In this document: positions 17,850 through 26,432 of the stretch, piece by piece
Layout of the letters: each line of letters starts with the position of its first letter
Position numbering within the stretch: the stretch's first letter is position 1
Assembly: GCA_018269005.1 (NCBI GenBank)
Contig: JAFDVK010000038.1
Location: forward strand, 1 to 64,000
Length of the DNA: 64,000 nt
From: Acidobacteriota bacterium
GTDB lineage: Bacteria > Acidobacteriota > Blastocatellia > Pyrinomonadales > Pyrinomonadaceae
Direction: 5' to 3'
The notes under the pieces: model-generated
What the model saw: the letters and a program-made list of their open reading frames with translations, nothing else
Told to the model about the DNA's origin: nothing
The model's database searches: none
Translations under genes and position numbers: made by a program

Positions 17850-19856
17850 ATGTACAGAAAGAATTTTGCCCTTTTACTCTTGTCGATCTTCTTTGGGATC
17901 CTTGGAGTTGCGGCGCAGCCGCAGCCTGCGCCGTACACGCCGCGTCTTCAAACATTTACAACGAGCACAAGCGCACCGGTCCTTCTTCGTTCGGCGCATG
18001 ACGGATCCGGACGCATCTTTGTTGTGCAGCAAGGTGGCCAGATACGAGTGTTTCTTCCCGGCTCGCGAGATTCGCTGCAATTCATTGATCTCTCGTCTAA
18101 GATCAGTGCCGGCGGCGAACGCGGCCTCCTAGGTCTGACCTTCCATCCGGACTTTGCAACTAACGGCAAGTTCTACGTAAATTACACGGCCACCGGAAGC
18201 GGAACGACGGTCGTTGCTGAGTATAAGACGATGACCGGAAACGGGAACTCGAATACCGGTGACCCGAACAGCGAGCGTATATTGTTCCAGGTTCCGCAGC
18301 CCTTCTCGAATCACAACGGCGGCATGGTCGAATTCGGACCGGACGGCTACCTTTACATCGGAATGGGTGATGGCGGATCGGGCAACGATCCAGGTAACCG
18401 TGCTCAGAATCGTTCGCTGCTATTGGGCAAGATGCTTCGCATCGATCCGAATTCGGTCTCGCCGGCGTACGCGATCCCGCCGACCAATCCGTTTACAGGT
18501 GCGGGAACGGCGCGCTGCGACAACGGCAGCACGACGCCCGGAACGACGTGTCAAGAGATCTGGACGATCGGAATGCGAAATCCTTGGCGTTGGTCGTTCG
18601 ACCGCTCGAACGGTTCGCATTGGGTTGCGGACGTCGGCCAAGGAGCCTTGGAAGAACTCGACATCGTCACCGGAGGTGGAAATTACGGCTGGCGTGTTTA
18701 TGAAGGGAACCAATGCACTAACCTTGATCCGAGTCTCTGCATTCCCGGTAATTATCAAATGCCGTTCTATCAATACTCGCACTCCAGCGGGCGCTGCTCC
18801 GTGACAGGCGGCTATGTCTATCGAGGCACGCAGGGAAGCTTGCCCGATGGCGCTTACGTTTTTGGCGATTATTGCTCGGGCGAGATCTGGTATTGGTACA
18901 ACGACCAAGCTGTTTTGATCGAGAATACGCCGCGCAACGTCTATGCATTCGGCGAAGACGAGCTCGGCGAGATCTACGTTTGCTATGGCAATGGTCAGAT
19001 CGACAAGATCGTTCGAGCAAAGGCGTCGTCGGACTTTGACGGAGATCTTAAGACGGATCTTGCGGTCTACCGCCCGGGTGAAACGAATTGGTACATTCGG
19101 AATAGTTCGAACGGGTCGGTGACGGTTCGCCAATTCGGGTTGACAGCAGATGTTCCTACGCCGGACGATTTTGACGGAGACAATATTTCGGATATCGCGG
19201 TATTCAGGCCAAGCGATGGCAACTGGTATTACCTTGAAAGCGGAACCGGCAGCTTCAAAGCACTCCACTTTGGCGCGACCGGCGATATTCCGGCGGCAGG
19301 AGACTTTGACGGCGACCGTAAATCCGATCCAACGGTATTTCGACCCGCCACGGGGGTTTGGTACACGCTCCGCACGACCGACGGCGGCTTTAGCGCTACG
19401 GCATTCGGCCTCGACGGCGACATCCCGCAAGCCGCAGACTTTGACGGCGACGGCCGCACCGATATTGCCGTCTTTCGACCCGCCACAGGGGTGTGGTATT
19501 CGCTCAACAGCCTGAATGGCGGCTTCAATGCAACTCCGTTCGGCCTGAACGGCGACATTCCAGTTGCGGGCGACCGTGACGGTGACGGCAAAGCCGATAT
19601 TTCGGTCTTTCGTCCATCAACCGGTGTTTGGTATGCCTTGCAGAGCTTTAACGGCTCTCTTCGCATCGAAGGCTGGGGCCTCGATGGTGACGTTCCGGTA
19701 CTTGCTGATTACGATGGTGACGGAAAGGACGACATCGCGGTCTTTCGTCCGAGCACCGGTGTTTGGTATGTCCGCAGGTCGTCCGACAGCGGGACGCAGA
19801 TCCTCCAGTTCGGGTCGAACGGCGATCTGCCGGCACCGCGTTTCGACGTGCCATAG
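17850..19856 (+). CDS. exported PQQ-type sugar dehydrogenase-like protein fused to VCBS repeats
   Basis: This 668-residue protein has a signal peptide (MYRKNFALLLLSIFFGILG). Residues ~35-390 match the soluble glucose/aldose dehydrogenase beta-propeller (GSGRIFVVQQGGQIRV, GGERGLLGLTFHPDF, SNHNGGMVEFGPDGYLYIGMGDGG, IGMRNPWRWSFD, GGNYGWRVYEG). It would oxidise sugars with pyrroloquinoline quinone outside the inner membrane. Residues ~395-668 hold about seven VCBS/FG-GAP repeats of ~40 residues, each beginning DFDGDxxxDxAVFRP and containing GxWY. The start has a GGGAGAGATT ribosome site. It converges on comF with only 9 bp between stops. Whether PQQ is made by this organism cannot be seen here. 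Confidence 0.9.
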   Translation: MYRKNFALLLLSIFFGILGVAAQPQPAPYTPRLQTFTTSTSAPVLLRSAHDGSGRIFVVQQGGQIRVFLPGSRDSLQFIDLSSKISAGGERGLLGLTFHPDFATNGKFYVNYTATGSGTTVVAEYKTMTGNGNSNTGDPNSERILFQVPQPFSNHNGGMVEFGPDGYLYIGMGDGGSGNDPGNRAQNRSLLLGKMLRIDPNSVSPAYAIPPTNPFTGAGTARCDNGSTTPGTTCQEIWTIGMRNPWRWSFDRSNGSHWVADVGQGALEELDIVTGGGNYGWRVYEGNQCTNLDPSLCIPGNYQMPFYQYSHSSGRCSVTGGYVYRGTQGSLPDGAYVFGDYCSGEIWYWYNDQAVLIENTPRNVYAFGEDELGEIYVCYGNGQIDKIVRAKASSDFDGDLKTDLAVYRPGETNWYIRNSSNGSVTVRQFGLTADVPTPDDFDGDNISDIAVFRPSDGNWYYLESGTGSFKALHFGATGDIPAAGDFDGDRKSDPTVFRPATGVWYTLRTTDGGFSATAFGLDGDIPQAADFDGDGRTDIAVFRPATGVWYSLNSLNGGFNATPFGLNGDIPVAGDRDGDGKADISVFRPSTGVWYALQSFNGSLRIEGWGLDGDVPVLADYDGDGKDDIAVFRPSTGVWYVRRSSDSGTQILQFGSNGDLPAPRFDVP

Positions 19857-19865
19857 TCTCTCGAT

Positions 19866-20606
19866 CTAGCATCTGCCCTGAACGGCGCGAGCAACAGTGA
19901 AAACTATCACGGAGCTTGCGCCGTTCTTTTTCAGTACCGCGGAGCATGCATTGACGGTTGCCCCGGAGGTGAACACATCATCAACGAGCAGAATATGCTT
20001 ATGCCGGACAAACTCGGCATCCGCGACGCTGAATGCCTTCTCGACAGAAAGTTCCCGAGCACGCAGGTCCATTCCGGCACGATGCAGAGGCGTGTGAATG
20101 TTTCGCTGAAGAAGAGAGGTGTCGACCGGCAGGTCCAGACATTGCGAAGCAACATCCGCGATCTTCTCGGCCTGGTTAAACTCGCGTTCAAACATGCGCT
20201 TTTTTGAAAGCGGAACGGGAACAATTACGTCGGCTTCCACTCCTGGATTCCGGGCAATCGCGTCGCGGATCGCTTCCTTGAGCCGTTTCGCTATCACCGG
20301 TTGTTTTTTCAGCGCGAGCGCGGAGGAAGAGATCGCCCCTTCGTAAACTCCGCAGGCAAAGGCTCGGTCAAACACCATTTTGTCGCAAGCCTTGCACGTC
20401 GCTGAATCGGATCGCAAAGCGGTCCCGAGGACTGCTCCGCATTTTCCGCAAAGCGGCGTTTCCTTTGTGAATAACTGAGCATTTTGCCAACAATCCGCAC
20501 AAACGACACCGCCCGCGAGATCACACTCGCGGGCGGCACACGCCCGGCATTGCTCGGGCAAAATTACTGATAGGATCGGATCAATGACCGTCCGCCAATA
20601 GCTCAT
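19866..20606 (-). CDS. ComF family phosphoribosyltransferase-like protein
   Basis: The 246-residue product has an N-terminal zinc-ribbon with four Cys pairs (CRAC, CADC, CGKC, CKAC) followed by a type I phosphoribosyltransferase fold. The PRPP-binding loop is VDDVFTSGATV near the C-terminus, and DVIVPVPLSKKR lies in the middle. ComF proteins take part in DNA uptake, and outside naturally competent species their role is unclear. It is the last gene of the obgE operon, overlapping the zinc-finger gene by 4 bp. Confidence 0.92.
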   Translation of the reverse strand: MSYWRTVIDPILSVILPEQCRACAARECDLAGGVVCADCWQNAQLFTKETPLCGKCGAVLGTALRSDSATCKACDKMVFDRAFACGVYEGAISSSALALKKQPVIAKRLKEAIRDAIARNPGVEADVIVPVPLSKKRMFEREFNQAEKIADVASQCLDLPVDTSLLQRNIHTPLHRAGMDLRARELSVEKAFSVADAEFVRHKHILLVDDVFTSGATVNACSAVLKKNGASSVIVFTVARAVQGRC

Positions 20607-20956
20607 TCGTCGTCGAGAAGTCCTTGCTCAAGCAGGCTTTGGCAATCAAGACAATATCTGGCCCAAGGAATCGCCGCCAAACGCTTTGCATTGATCGCTT
20701 TCTCGCAGTTTTGACAGTGGCCGTACTCGTCGTTTTCCAGGCGTTCGAGAGCTTCGTCGATCAGGGCGATCTGCTTGCTGTCGTTCTCAGAGACGGCAAG
20801 CAGGACGTTCTTCGAATAATTGCGGACCGCGAGATCGACCGGGTCGGGAGTTTCCGAGTCGTCAATTGAAAGGTCGTTGCCGTTCAGCTTGGCTACCAGA
20901 GATTCACGCTCGGCGGCGAGCTTTTTATGTATATCTTTTGAATTGGACTTGCTCAT
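20603..20956 (-). CDS. TraR/DksA family zinc-finger protein
   Basis: This 117-residue protein has an N-terminal helical part (~1-80) and a C-terminal zinc finger CQNCEKAINAKRLAAIPWARYC with CLDCQ, the four-Cys arrangement of the TraR/DksA family. DksA binds the secondary channel of RNA polymerase and helps ppGpp control rRNA promoters; it uses two Asp at a coiled-coil tip, and here the equivalent region reads DSETPDPVDLAV, so the function may differ. Its start codon overlaps the rlmH stop (ATGA) and its stop overlaps the comF start, so the genes are translationally coupled. Confidence 0.88.
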   Translation of the reverse strand: MSKSNSKDIHKKLAAERESLVAKLNGNDLSIDDSETPDPVDLAVRNYSKNVLLAVSENDSKQIALIDEALERLENDEYGHCQNCEKAINAKRLAAIPWARYCLDCQSLLEQGLLDDE

Positions 20957-21405
20957 TTCTGGTAAGGAAAACCCTTTATAATCGTAAATCCTCTATATAA
21001 TTGCTCAGCTAGAACGACACGAGCCATCTCGTGCGTAAAAGTGAGAAACGATAATGATAGCACGGCATTCGCCCTTTCGGCAACGGCTGCCGAGACCCCA
21101 TTTGCGCCGCCGATCACAAAGGAAATATCGCGTATTCCTTTATCTTGCCAGCCTTCGATCATCTCGGCGATCTGGTGCGAACTTTTCTGCTTTCCGCCGA
21201 CGTCAAGCAGGCATACAAGAGAGCTTTGATTCAATTTCTCAAGGATACGTTTGCCTTCGGTTTCACGCGGATCTTTGTCTTTTGAATCTCTTACCTCAAC
21301 GACCTCTACCGATACGAAATACGAAAGACGCTGCAGATATTCCTCCTGCAGCGCCTTGTAATGCTGATCACGGGTCTTTCCTACCCATACGAACCTAAAC
21401 TTCAT
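20953..21405 (-). CDS. rlmH: 23S rRNA (pseudouridine-1915-N3) methyltransferase
   Basis: The 150-residue product matches RlmH, a SPOUT methyltransferase that adds a methyl group to N3 of pseudouridine 1915 in helix 69 of 23S rRNA, using S-adenosylmethionine. Landmarks are the N-terminal MKFRFVWVGKT, the LLDVGGKQKSS strand, FVIGGANGV (the AdoMet knot) and the C-terminal LSFLTFTHEMARVVLAEQLYRG. The protein is a homodimer in the cytoplasm. The ATG overlaps the rsfS stop by one base (TAATG), showing translational coupling. Confidence 0.96.
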   Translation of the reverse strand: MKFRFVWVGKTRDQHYKALQEEYLQRLSYFVSVEVVEVRDSKDKDPRETEGKRILEKLNQSSLVCLLDVGGKQKSSHQIAEMIEGWQDKGIRDISFVIGGANGVSAAVAERANAVLSLSFLTFTHEMARVVLAEQLYRGFTIIKGFPYQK

Positions 21406-21833
21406 TATAGATCGTCCGGCATCTCGATCTTCCGGGCATCACGCCACAGACGTTCGAGGTCGTAAAATTCGCGAGCGGTTTCATTAAAGATGTGGAAAAC
21501 AAAATCACCGTAGTCGAGCAGCACCCATTCGCCCGTGCGATATCCTTCGATACGGACCGCACGGAGGCCCTTTTCCTTCTTCAAACGCTCGACGATCTCA
21601 TCCGCGATCGCCTGCACCTGACGCTGATTCGTGCCTGTGGCAATAATAAAATGCTCCGTAAAGCTCGCGATGGAGCGCAGGTCAAGGCCAACGATATTGA
21701 GAGCTTTCTTGTCGGCGGCAGCACGGATCGCAAGCTGCAGGCCCTCATCAAGATCCGAGTATTTTGTTGCCGGGGTCGCGATCTCGATACGGGCGGTCTC
21801 ACGAGCTAAAGATTTTTCCTGTAATTCTTCCAT
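21405..21833 (-). CDS. rsfS: ribosomal silencing factor
   Basis: The 142-residue protein is a full-length RsfS (Iojap family), which binds L14 on the 50S subunit and blocks 30S joining when nutrients run low. Landmarks are ADKKALNIVGLDLRSIASFTEHFIIATGTN and, near the C-terminus, EGYRTGEWVLLDYGDFVFHIF. A ~20-residue N-terminal tail precedes the domain. The start codon directly follows the nadD stop, and it overlaps rlmH by one base. The rsfS-rlmH neighbourhood is conserved across many bacteria. Confidence 0.96.
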   Translation of the reverse strand: MEELQEKSLARETARIEIATPATKYSDLDEGLQLAIRAAADKKALNIVGLDLRSIASFTEHFIIATGTNQRQVQAIADEIVERLKKEKGLRAVRIEGYRTGEWVLLDYGDFVFHIFNETAREFYDLERLWRDARKIEMPDDL

Positions 21834-22496
21834 CTAGCTATAAATTTGATACTTAATAATATACTTTGCCGCCGATTCAGGCACGTCTTCCCGCCATGAA
21901 TCGTCGCCATCCTTGATCTTCCTGCGAATCTGCGTCGCCGAGAGATCGATATCAACCTTATCGGTGAAATAAATATTCGTAGCGTGCGGATCGGTCTTAA
22001 TGGGGACTTCGCCGCCGCGGACATCAACGATGCGTTCGCGTATATCGTTGGTGACGTGATCCGTCTCGATCTGATAACCCGGCCGCGTAACGACGATATG
22101 ATCCGTCATCCCGAACAGCTTTTCCCAATCCCGCCAAGTGCGAATGTCGCGCCACGAGTCGGCACCCATCACAAAAAAGACCTCCTCTCTCGGCAGCATT
22201 TGCGTGATGCGGCCAAGTGTTTCGACAGAATACGGCTTTTGCGGCATCTCGATCTCAATCCGCGAAACCGTCATTCGGGATTCATTCTGTGTGGCAAGGC
22301 AAAGCATCGCATAGCGGTCGTATGCATGCGTCGGGGCGCTCCGTTTATGCGGAGCATGGAACGCGGGCACAAAGACGAGCTCATCAAGTTCGAACTGTCT
22401 GATCAACGCACTTGCGATCGCCATGTGCCCAAGGTGGGGCGGATCGAAGCTTCCGCCGAAGAACGCTATCCTTAGCGGCCGTCTTTCGTCAGTCAT
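21834..22496 (-). CDS. nadD: nicotinate-nucleotide adenylyltransferase
   Basis: This 220-residue enzyme has the class I adenylyltransferase signature [12 protein letters not shown] near residue 14 and the C-terminal [14 protein letters not shown] (an ISSTxIR-like motif). It converts nicotinate mononucleotide and ATP to deamido-NAD in NAD synthesis, in the cytoplasm. The start overlaps the obgE stop by 8 bp and the stop is immediately ahead of the rsfS start, so it is the second gene of the operon. NadD next to obgE and rsfS is a well-known gene order. Confidence 0.96.
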   Translation of the reverse strand: MTDERRPLRIAFFGGSFDPPHLGHMAIASALIRQFELDELVFVPAFHAPHKRSAPTHAYDRYAMLCLATQNESRMTVSRIEIEMPQKPYSVETLGRITQMLPREEVFFVMGADSWRDIRTWRDWEKLFGMTDHIVVTRPGYQIETDHVTNDIRERIVDVRGGEVPIKTDPHATNIYFTDKVDIDLSATQIRRKIKDGDDSWREDVPESAAKYIIKYQIYS

Positions 22497-23496
22497 CTTC
22501 CTCAGCCCTCAGCCGCTTTGCGACCTCGCCTACAAGCTCAGAAACGCCCATATTTGCGACCGCAGAGATCGCAAAGAATGTTCGTTTGTCGGCCTTGGCA
22601 CGCTTTTTAAGAGAATCCAGTCGGTCTTGGTCGTCAAGGGCGTCGATCTTGGTCGCCACGATGATCTGAGGCCGCTCTGCTAGGTCTTCGTCGTAGGCGG
22701 CAAGTTCGCGGTTGATGATCTCGTAATCTTCCACAGGATCGCGCCCGGAAAAGGACGAGACATCGACAAGATGCAAGATCAATTTCGTGCGTTCCACGTG
22801 CCGCAAAAAGCGGTCGCCCAGCCCCGCACCATTCGAAGCCCCTTCGATCAGTCCCGGAATGTCTGCTACAACAAAAGTACGATATTCACCCATATCCACG
22901 ACGCCGAGATTCGGTTCGAGCGTCGTGAACGGATAGTCGGCTATCTTCGGCTTTGCCGCAGAGATCACCGAGATCAGCGTTGATTTTCCGGCGTTCGGAA
23001 AGCCGACAAGCCCGACATCCGCGATCAGCTTCAACTCAAGCTGAAGATTCCGCTCTTCTCCCGGACGGCCGTCGTAATGATACTTCGGAGCCTGCTTCGT
23101 AGGCGTTGCGAAATGCGCGTTGCCCCAACCGCCTTTACCGCCTTTGGCGACGAGAAATTTCTGTCCGACTTCGACAAAGTCAAAAAGAAGGTCGCCCGAG
23201 TCGGAATCAAAGACCTGTGTGCCGACCGGAACACGCACCGTTACGTGCTCCCCGTCCTTGCCGGATCTATTCGAGCCCTCTCCGTGCCGGCCGCGTTCTG
23301 CCTTGTGCTCCGGGTTGTATCTGAGGTGCAAAAGTGTGTTCAACCCTTCGTCCGACTCAATAAAAACACTGCCTCCGACACCGCCGTCACCGCCGGACGG
23401 GCCGCCGCGGGGAACGAATTTTTCACGTCGGAAAGCGGTTACGCCGTTGCCGCCGTCGCCGGCCTTTACGTGGATCTTTACGCGGTCAAGGAACAT
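22489..23496 (-). CDS. obgE: Obg family GTPase
   Basis: The 335-residue product begins with the Gly-rich Obg domain ([27 protein letters not shown], residues 1-~155) and continues with a GTPase domain (~156-330): G1 [10 protein letters not shown]2/G3 [10 protein letters not shown] and [10 protein letters not shown]4 ATKID, G5 SAVANMG. The variable C-terminal extension of longer Obg proteins is absent. ObgE takes part in 50S ribosome assembly and stress control. It is the first gene of the operon; the divergent ClC gene starts 134 bp away, so the operon promoter lies in that gap. Confidence 0.97.
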   Translation of the reverse strand: MFLDRVKIHVKAGDGGNGVTAFRREKFVPRGGPSGGDGGVGGSVFIESDEGLNTLLHLRYNPEHKAERGRHGEGSNRSGKDGEHVTVRVPVGTQVFDSDSGDLLFDFVEVGQKFLVAKGGKGGWGNAHFATPTKQAPKYHYDGRPGEERNLQLELKLIADVGLVGFPNAGKSTLISVISAAKPKIADYPFTTLEPNLGVVDMGEYRTFVVADIPGLIEGASNGAGLGDRFLRHVERTKLILHLVDVSSFSGRDPVEDYEIINRELAAYDEDLAERPQIIVATKIDALDDQDRLDSLKKRAKADKRTFFAISAVANMGVSELVGEVAKRLRAEEDD

Positions 23497-23630
23497 TTTC
23501 TCTAAAGCTCAATTCTATTAGGCAAGCGTTGATGGTAACAAACCGGAAATGTTTATTCGAATCGGCATACCTGCATCATCGTTTCAAAAATGTTACCGTT
23601 TTTATTTCGCTTCATTTTGGGAGGACACTA

Positions 23631-25523
23631 ATGACACACGGCTCAGTTGCCGAACCTGCTGGATTTTGGGCTAGTTTTGAAAACTCAGGCGCCGCCGAAC
23701 TTGGCGATTTTACGACTACGCGGCGAGTGATCCGAATTTCGCTGCTGGCTATCGTGATCGGCATCGCAAGCTCAGGGATCGCTTGGGGGCTTTTAAGACT
23801 CATCGCATTTTTCACCAACCTATTTTTCTATCAAAGATTCAGCTTCGAGAATGCCTCACCGGCGGGAAATACGCTCGGCTGGATGATCCTATTCGTTCCT
23901 GTGATCGGCGGTATCATTGTCGGCTTTATGGCCCGTTACGGCTCTGACAGGATCCGCGGCCACGGAATGCCGGAGGCGATCGAGTCGATCTTGCTCAATG
24001 GCAGTCGAGTGCAGCCAAGGCTAGCGATACTTAAGCCGCTTTCTTCCGCGATCGCTATCGGATCAGGTGGCCCGTTCGGTGCCGAGGGCCCGATCATTAT
24101 GACCGGCGGTGCATTCGGTTCGATGATCGCTCAATTCTTTCGGCTGACGAATACTGAACGTAAGACACTGCTCTGTGCCGGTGCGGCCGCCGGCATGGCG
24201 GCAACATTTGGAGCACCGATCGCATCGGTCCTGCTTGCCGTTGAATTACTGCTTTTCGAATGGAAGCCAAGGAGCCTGATCCCAGTTGCCCTTGCGGCTG
24301 CTGCGGCAACCGCGGCACGACATTATATTCTCGATCCTGCGCCGCTTTTTCCTGCCGGGCCATACCCGTCCTTTGCGGGGATCGACGGACTGCTCGGCTG
24401 CGTACTCGCTGGCCTCCTTGCGGGTGTTTTGTCTCTGGTATTGACGAAGGGCGTTTACGCGTCGGAAGACCTCTTTGCGAAGCTTCCGATCCATTGGATG
24501 TGGTGGCCCGCGATCGGTGGCATCTTTATTGCGATCGGCGGCTTGATCTTCCCACAGGCCCTGGGCGTAGGTTATGACGTTATACGCGAGCTGCTTCAGA
24601 CCGATGCTCCGCTAAAGGTCCTGCTCGGCGTATTGCTCGTAAAATCGATGATATGGATCATCGCTCTCGGCTCGGGAACCTCCGGCGGCGTTCTCGCACC
24701 GCTGCTGATGATGGGCTGTGCATTGGGCGGTATTCTCGGCGGTTTTCTGCCCTCTGAGGGTGTCGGATTTTGGCCGCTTGTCTGTATGGGTGCGATACTC
24801 GCGGGGACGACCAGTTCGCCGTTCACTGGCATTATCTTCGCGTTTGAGCTTACCCACGACATCAATATGCTCTTGCCGCTCCTGATCGCGGTAACTATCT
24901 CATACGGTTTCACCGTTCTCACTCTGGAACGCTCTATACTGACGGAAAAGATCGCTCGCCGCGGCTACCATATGAGCCGAGAATACTCGCTCGACCCGCT
25001 TGAGATCAGTTTTGCAAGGGAAGTGATGCGGACCGACATAGATGCTCTTCATGAGGGCCGGACCAACGAAGAACTTGCGGAATTGATACCGTCGGATCTC
25101 TCAAAGCGGGTGCAGCATATGTATCCGGTCGTCGATGAGAACGATCGCCTTGTCGGGGTCGTTACGCGCCGTGACCTTCGCGGTGCGATCCAGCATGTGA
25201 AGGAGAATCCGAACGGCAAGCTTTCGGATATCACCCGATATCATCCTGAGGTCGTTTTCGACGACGAGCCTTTGCGGCCAGTTGTCGAGCGAATGGCAGC
25301 AACGGGCATTACGCGATTTCCCGTGGTTGATAGGGATGATCCGGGCCGGCTTGTCGGTACGATCTCGCTCAACAACCTGCTTTCGGCCCGCGTTGTCCAC
25401 CTTGAGAATGAAACACGCCGAGAACAAGTTCTCCAGCTGCCGTCGATCCTTGCGATGGCAAAGGCACGAGCGGCTCGCGAGAAGGATGAAGCCGATAAAG
25501 AGAAGGCGGAAGAGGAAGTGTAG
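23631..25523 (+). CDS. ClC family chloride channel/antiporter with CBS domains
   Basis: Starting at the ATG at 23631, which is preceded by GGGAGGACACTA, the product has 630 residues; an upstream in-frame start would add 34 residues without a ribosome site. About ten to twelve membrane helices span ~25-435. Selectivity motifs are GSGGPFGAEGPI (the GxEGP gate with its Glu), GAAAGMAATFGAPIASVLLAVE and GSGTSGGVLAP. Two CBS domains follow (~465-590), which may bind adenine nucleotides, then a charged tail rich in E and K. The gating Glu is present; the Glu that makes ClC proteins H+/Cl- antiporters cannot be assigned with confidence. A strong terminator follows. Confidence 0.92.
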   Translation: MTHGSVAEPAGFWASFENSGAAELGDFTTTRRVIRISLLAIVIGIASSGIAWGLLRLIAFFTNLFFYQRFSFENASPAGNTLGWMILFVPVIGGIIVGFMARYGSDRIRGHGMPEAIESILLNGSRVQPRLAILKPLSSAIAIGSGGPFGAEGPIIMTGGAFGSMIAQFFRLTNTERKTLLCAGAAAGMAATFGAPIASVLLAVELLLFEWKPRSLIPVALAAAAATAARHYILDPAPLFPAGPYPSFAGIDGLLGCVLAGLLAGVLSLVLTKGVYASEDLFAKLPIHWMWWPAIGGIFIAIGGLIFPQALGVGYDVIRELLQTDAPLKVLLGVLLVKSMIWIIALGSGTSGGVLAPLLMMGCALGGILGGFLPSEGVGFWPLVCMGAILAGTTSSPFTGIIFAFELTHDINMLLPLLIAVTISYGFTVLTLERSILTEKIARRGYHMSREYSLDPLEISFAREVMRTDIDALHEGRTNEELAELIPSDLSKRVQHMYPVVDENDRLVGVVTRRDLRGAIQHVKENPNGKLSDITRYHPEVVFDDEPLRPVVERMAATGITRFPVVDRDDPGRLVGTISLNNLLSARVVHLENETRREQVLQLPSILAMAKARAAREKDEADKEKAEEEV

Positions 25524-25533
25524 AACGCAAAAC

Positions 25534-25589
25534 AAGAGCGTTGACCTCTGAACGATTGCTCGTCTCGATATCAACGCTCTTATTTTTTT
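25534..25589 (+). terminator. strong terminator after the ClC gene
   Basis: AAGAGCGTTGA (25534-25544) pairs perfectly with TCAACGCTCTT (25571-25581), followed by ATTTTTTT. The loop is 26 nt. Confidence 0.85.
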
Positions 25590-25646
25590 CCTGTTCCCAA
25601 GATTCGTGACCCGAAGGCCCCAACTCTACACGGGATCGAGGTGTTT

Positions 25647-25686
25647 GGCAGACATCTCATGTACACGCGATGTCTGCCGATTTTTG
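25647..25686 (+). terminator. second hairpin with T-run
   Basis: GGCAGACATC (25647-25656) and GATGTCTGCC (25669-25678) form a perfect 10-bp stem with a 12-nt loop, followed by GATTTTTG. It lies 58 bp after the ClC terminator, with no gene between; it may end a short non-coding transcript or be a backup terminator. Confidence 0.7.
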
Positions 25687-25783
25687 TATTCCGACGACGC
25701 TCTGCGGGGAGCTTATCTTATCGCCGGTCAGCACGAGAAACTCAAGCGAACTTAAATTCCTTTTGGCTCTTTAGTCACTCACA

Positions 25784-26145
25784 AGGAGAGAACAAGAGGT
25801 GCCGTTAGGTTTTTTGTTTGGTGGCTTTTCCTCCACCGCCGGTTACGCTTTCCGGCAAACGAGGCTCATGGCTCCAGTCCCGAGAGACCTTCGATGAGCG
25901 GCGTGTCGTGCACTCATTACAGGCTGATCATTTCCTGTACGGTGTCGCAAGTTTTTATCCCTGCGTCCTAAGATCAAAAGTCTGCGAACAAACCCTCGAT
26001 CGAGATCCAATAAAGGACCTGCGGCACAAGCCTTTCGGCTTCGGCTCCGGGCGTTCCGAACGGTGGCTTCCGCTCCTGCCGTCCTTCGAAGAAAAGCGTC
26101 ACCGCAATCCTTCCACCTCCCGGTGCCGGTCAAAGTGTCCGTAAA
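25784..26145. ncRNA. candidate structured RNA region, no recognisable gene
   Basis: This GC-rich stretch has no convincing protein frame. It holds consecutive stem-loops: 25820-25837 (GGTGG/CCACC), 25838-25856 (GCCGG/CCGGC), 25864-25899 (GCTCAT/ATGAGC), 25918-25939 (TACAGG/CCTGTA), 25995-26004 (CTCGATCGAG) and 26028-26041 (AAGCC, TTTC, GGCTT). Two overlapping open frames (25818-26144 + and 25843-26148 -) look like by-products. A 32-residue GTG frame at 25799-25897 has an AAGGAG site 10 nt upstream and is a possible leader peptide. It does not show the conserved cores of tmRNA, RNase P RNA, SRP RNA or rRNA that I know. The strand is unknown. Confidence 0.35.
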
Positions 26146-26149
26146 CAAC

Positions 26150-26290
26150 CTTGACTGTATGGCTATACTAACCCATAAAAATACTAAGTCAAGTAGAAAA
26201 CACTTTAAGTATTTGGGCTTTTGCAGAGATAGCTGTGAGTATCTTGTGGAAAAGTTACGGGCGAGCTGTGGAAGAACATGTGGAAAAGTA
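26150..26290. other. AT-rich tract with three DnaA-box-like sites (possible origin)
   Basis: Three sites TGTGGAAAA (26245-26253), TGTGGAAGA (26267-26275) and TGTGGAAAA (26279-26287) lie in the same orientation. The first and third fit the relaxed DnaA box TTWTNCACA on the minus strand; the second differs by one base. The 75 bp before them (26150-26225) are AT-rich and contain an inverted AAATACT/AGTATTT pair. No dnaA, dnaN or gyrB gene is near, so an origin role is only a possibility. The remaining 26288-26432 gap holds nothing recognisable. Confidence 0.3.
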
Positions 26291-26432
26291 GGCTAAGTCA
26301 AACAGTCGCTTAGATTGCGAATTTGAGATCCCGCGTGCCTATCGAATTTCCGCCTCACGACGTCGAAAGAAAAGGGATGAAAAAAAATTGAGAGGCCGAG
26401 GCATTGCGAACAAGCTAAGCGAAGATTGGCAT

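Noticed and set aside
25784..26145. rRNA, tmRNA, RNase P or SRP RNA
   Set aside because: I looked for the conserved cores (GGTTCGAxTCC arm, GAGGAAAGTCC, GGAAGGAAGC) on both strands and found none.
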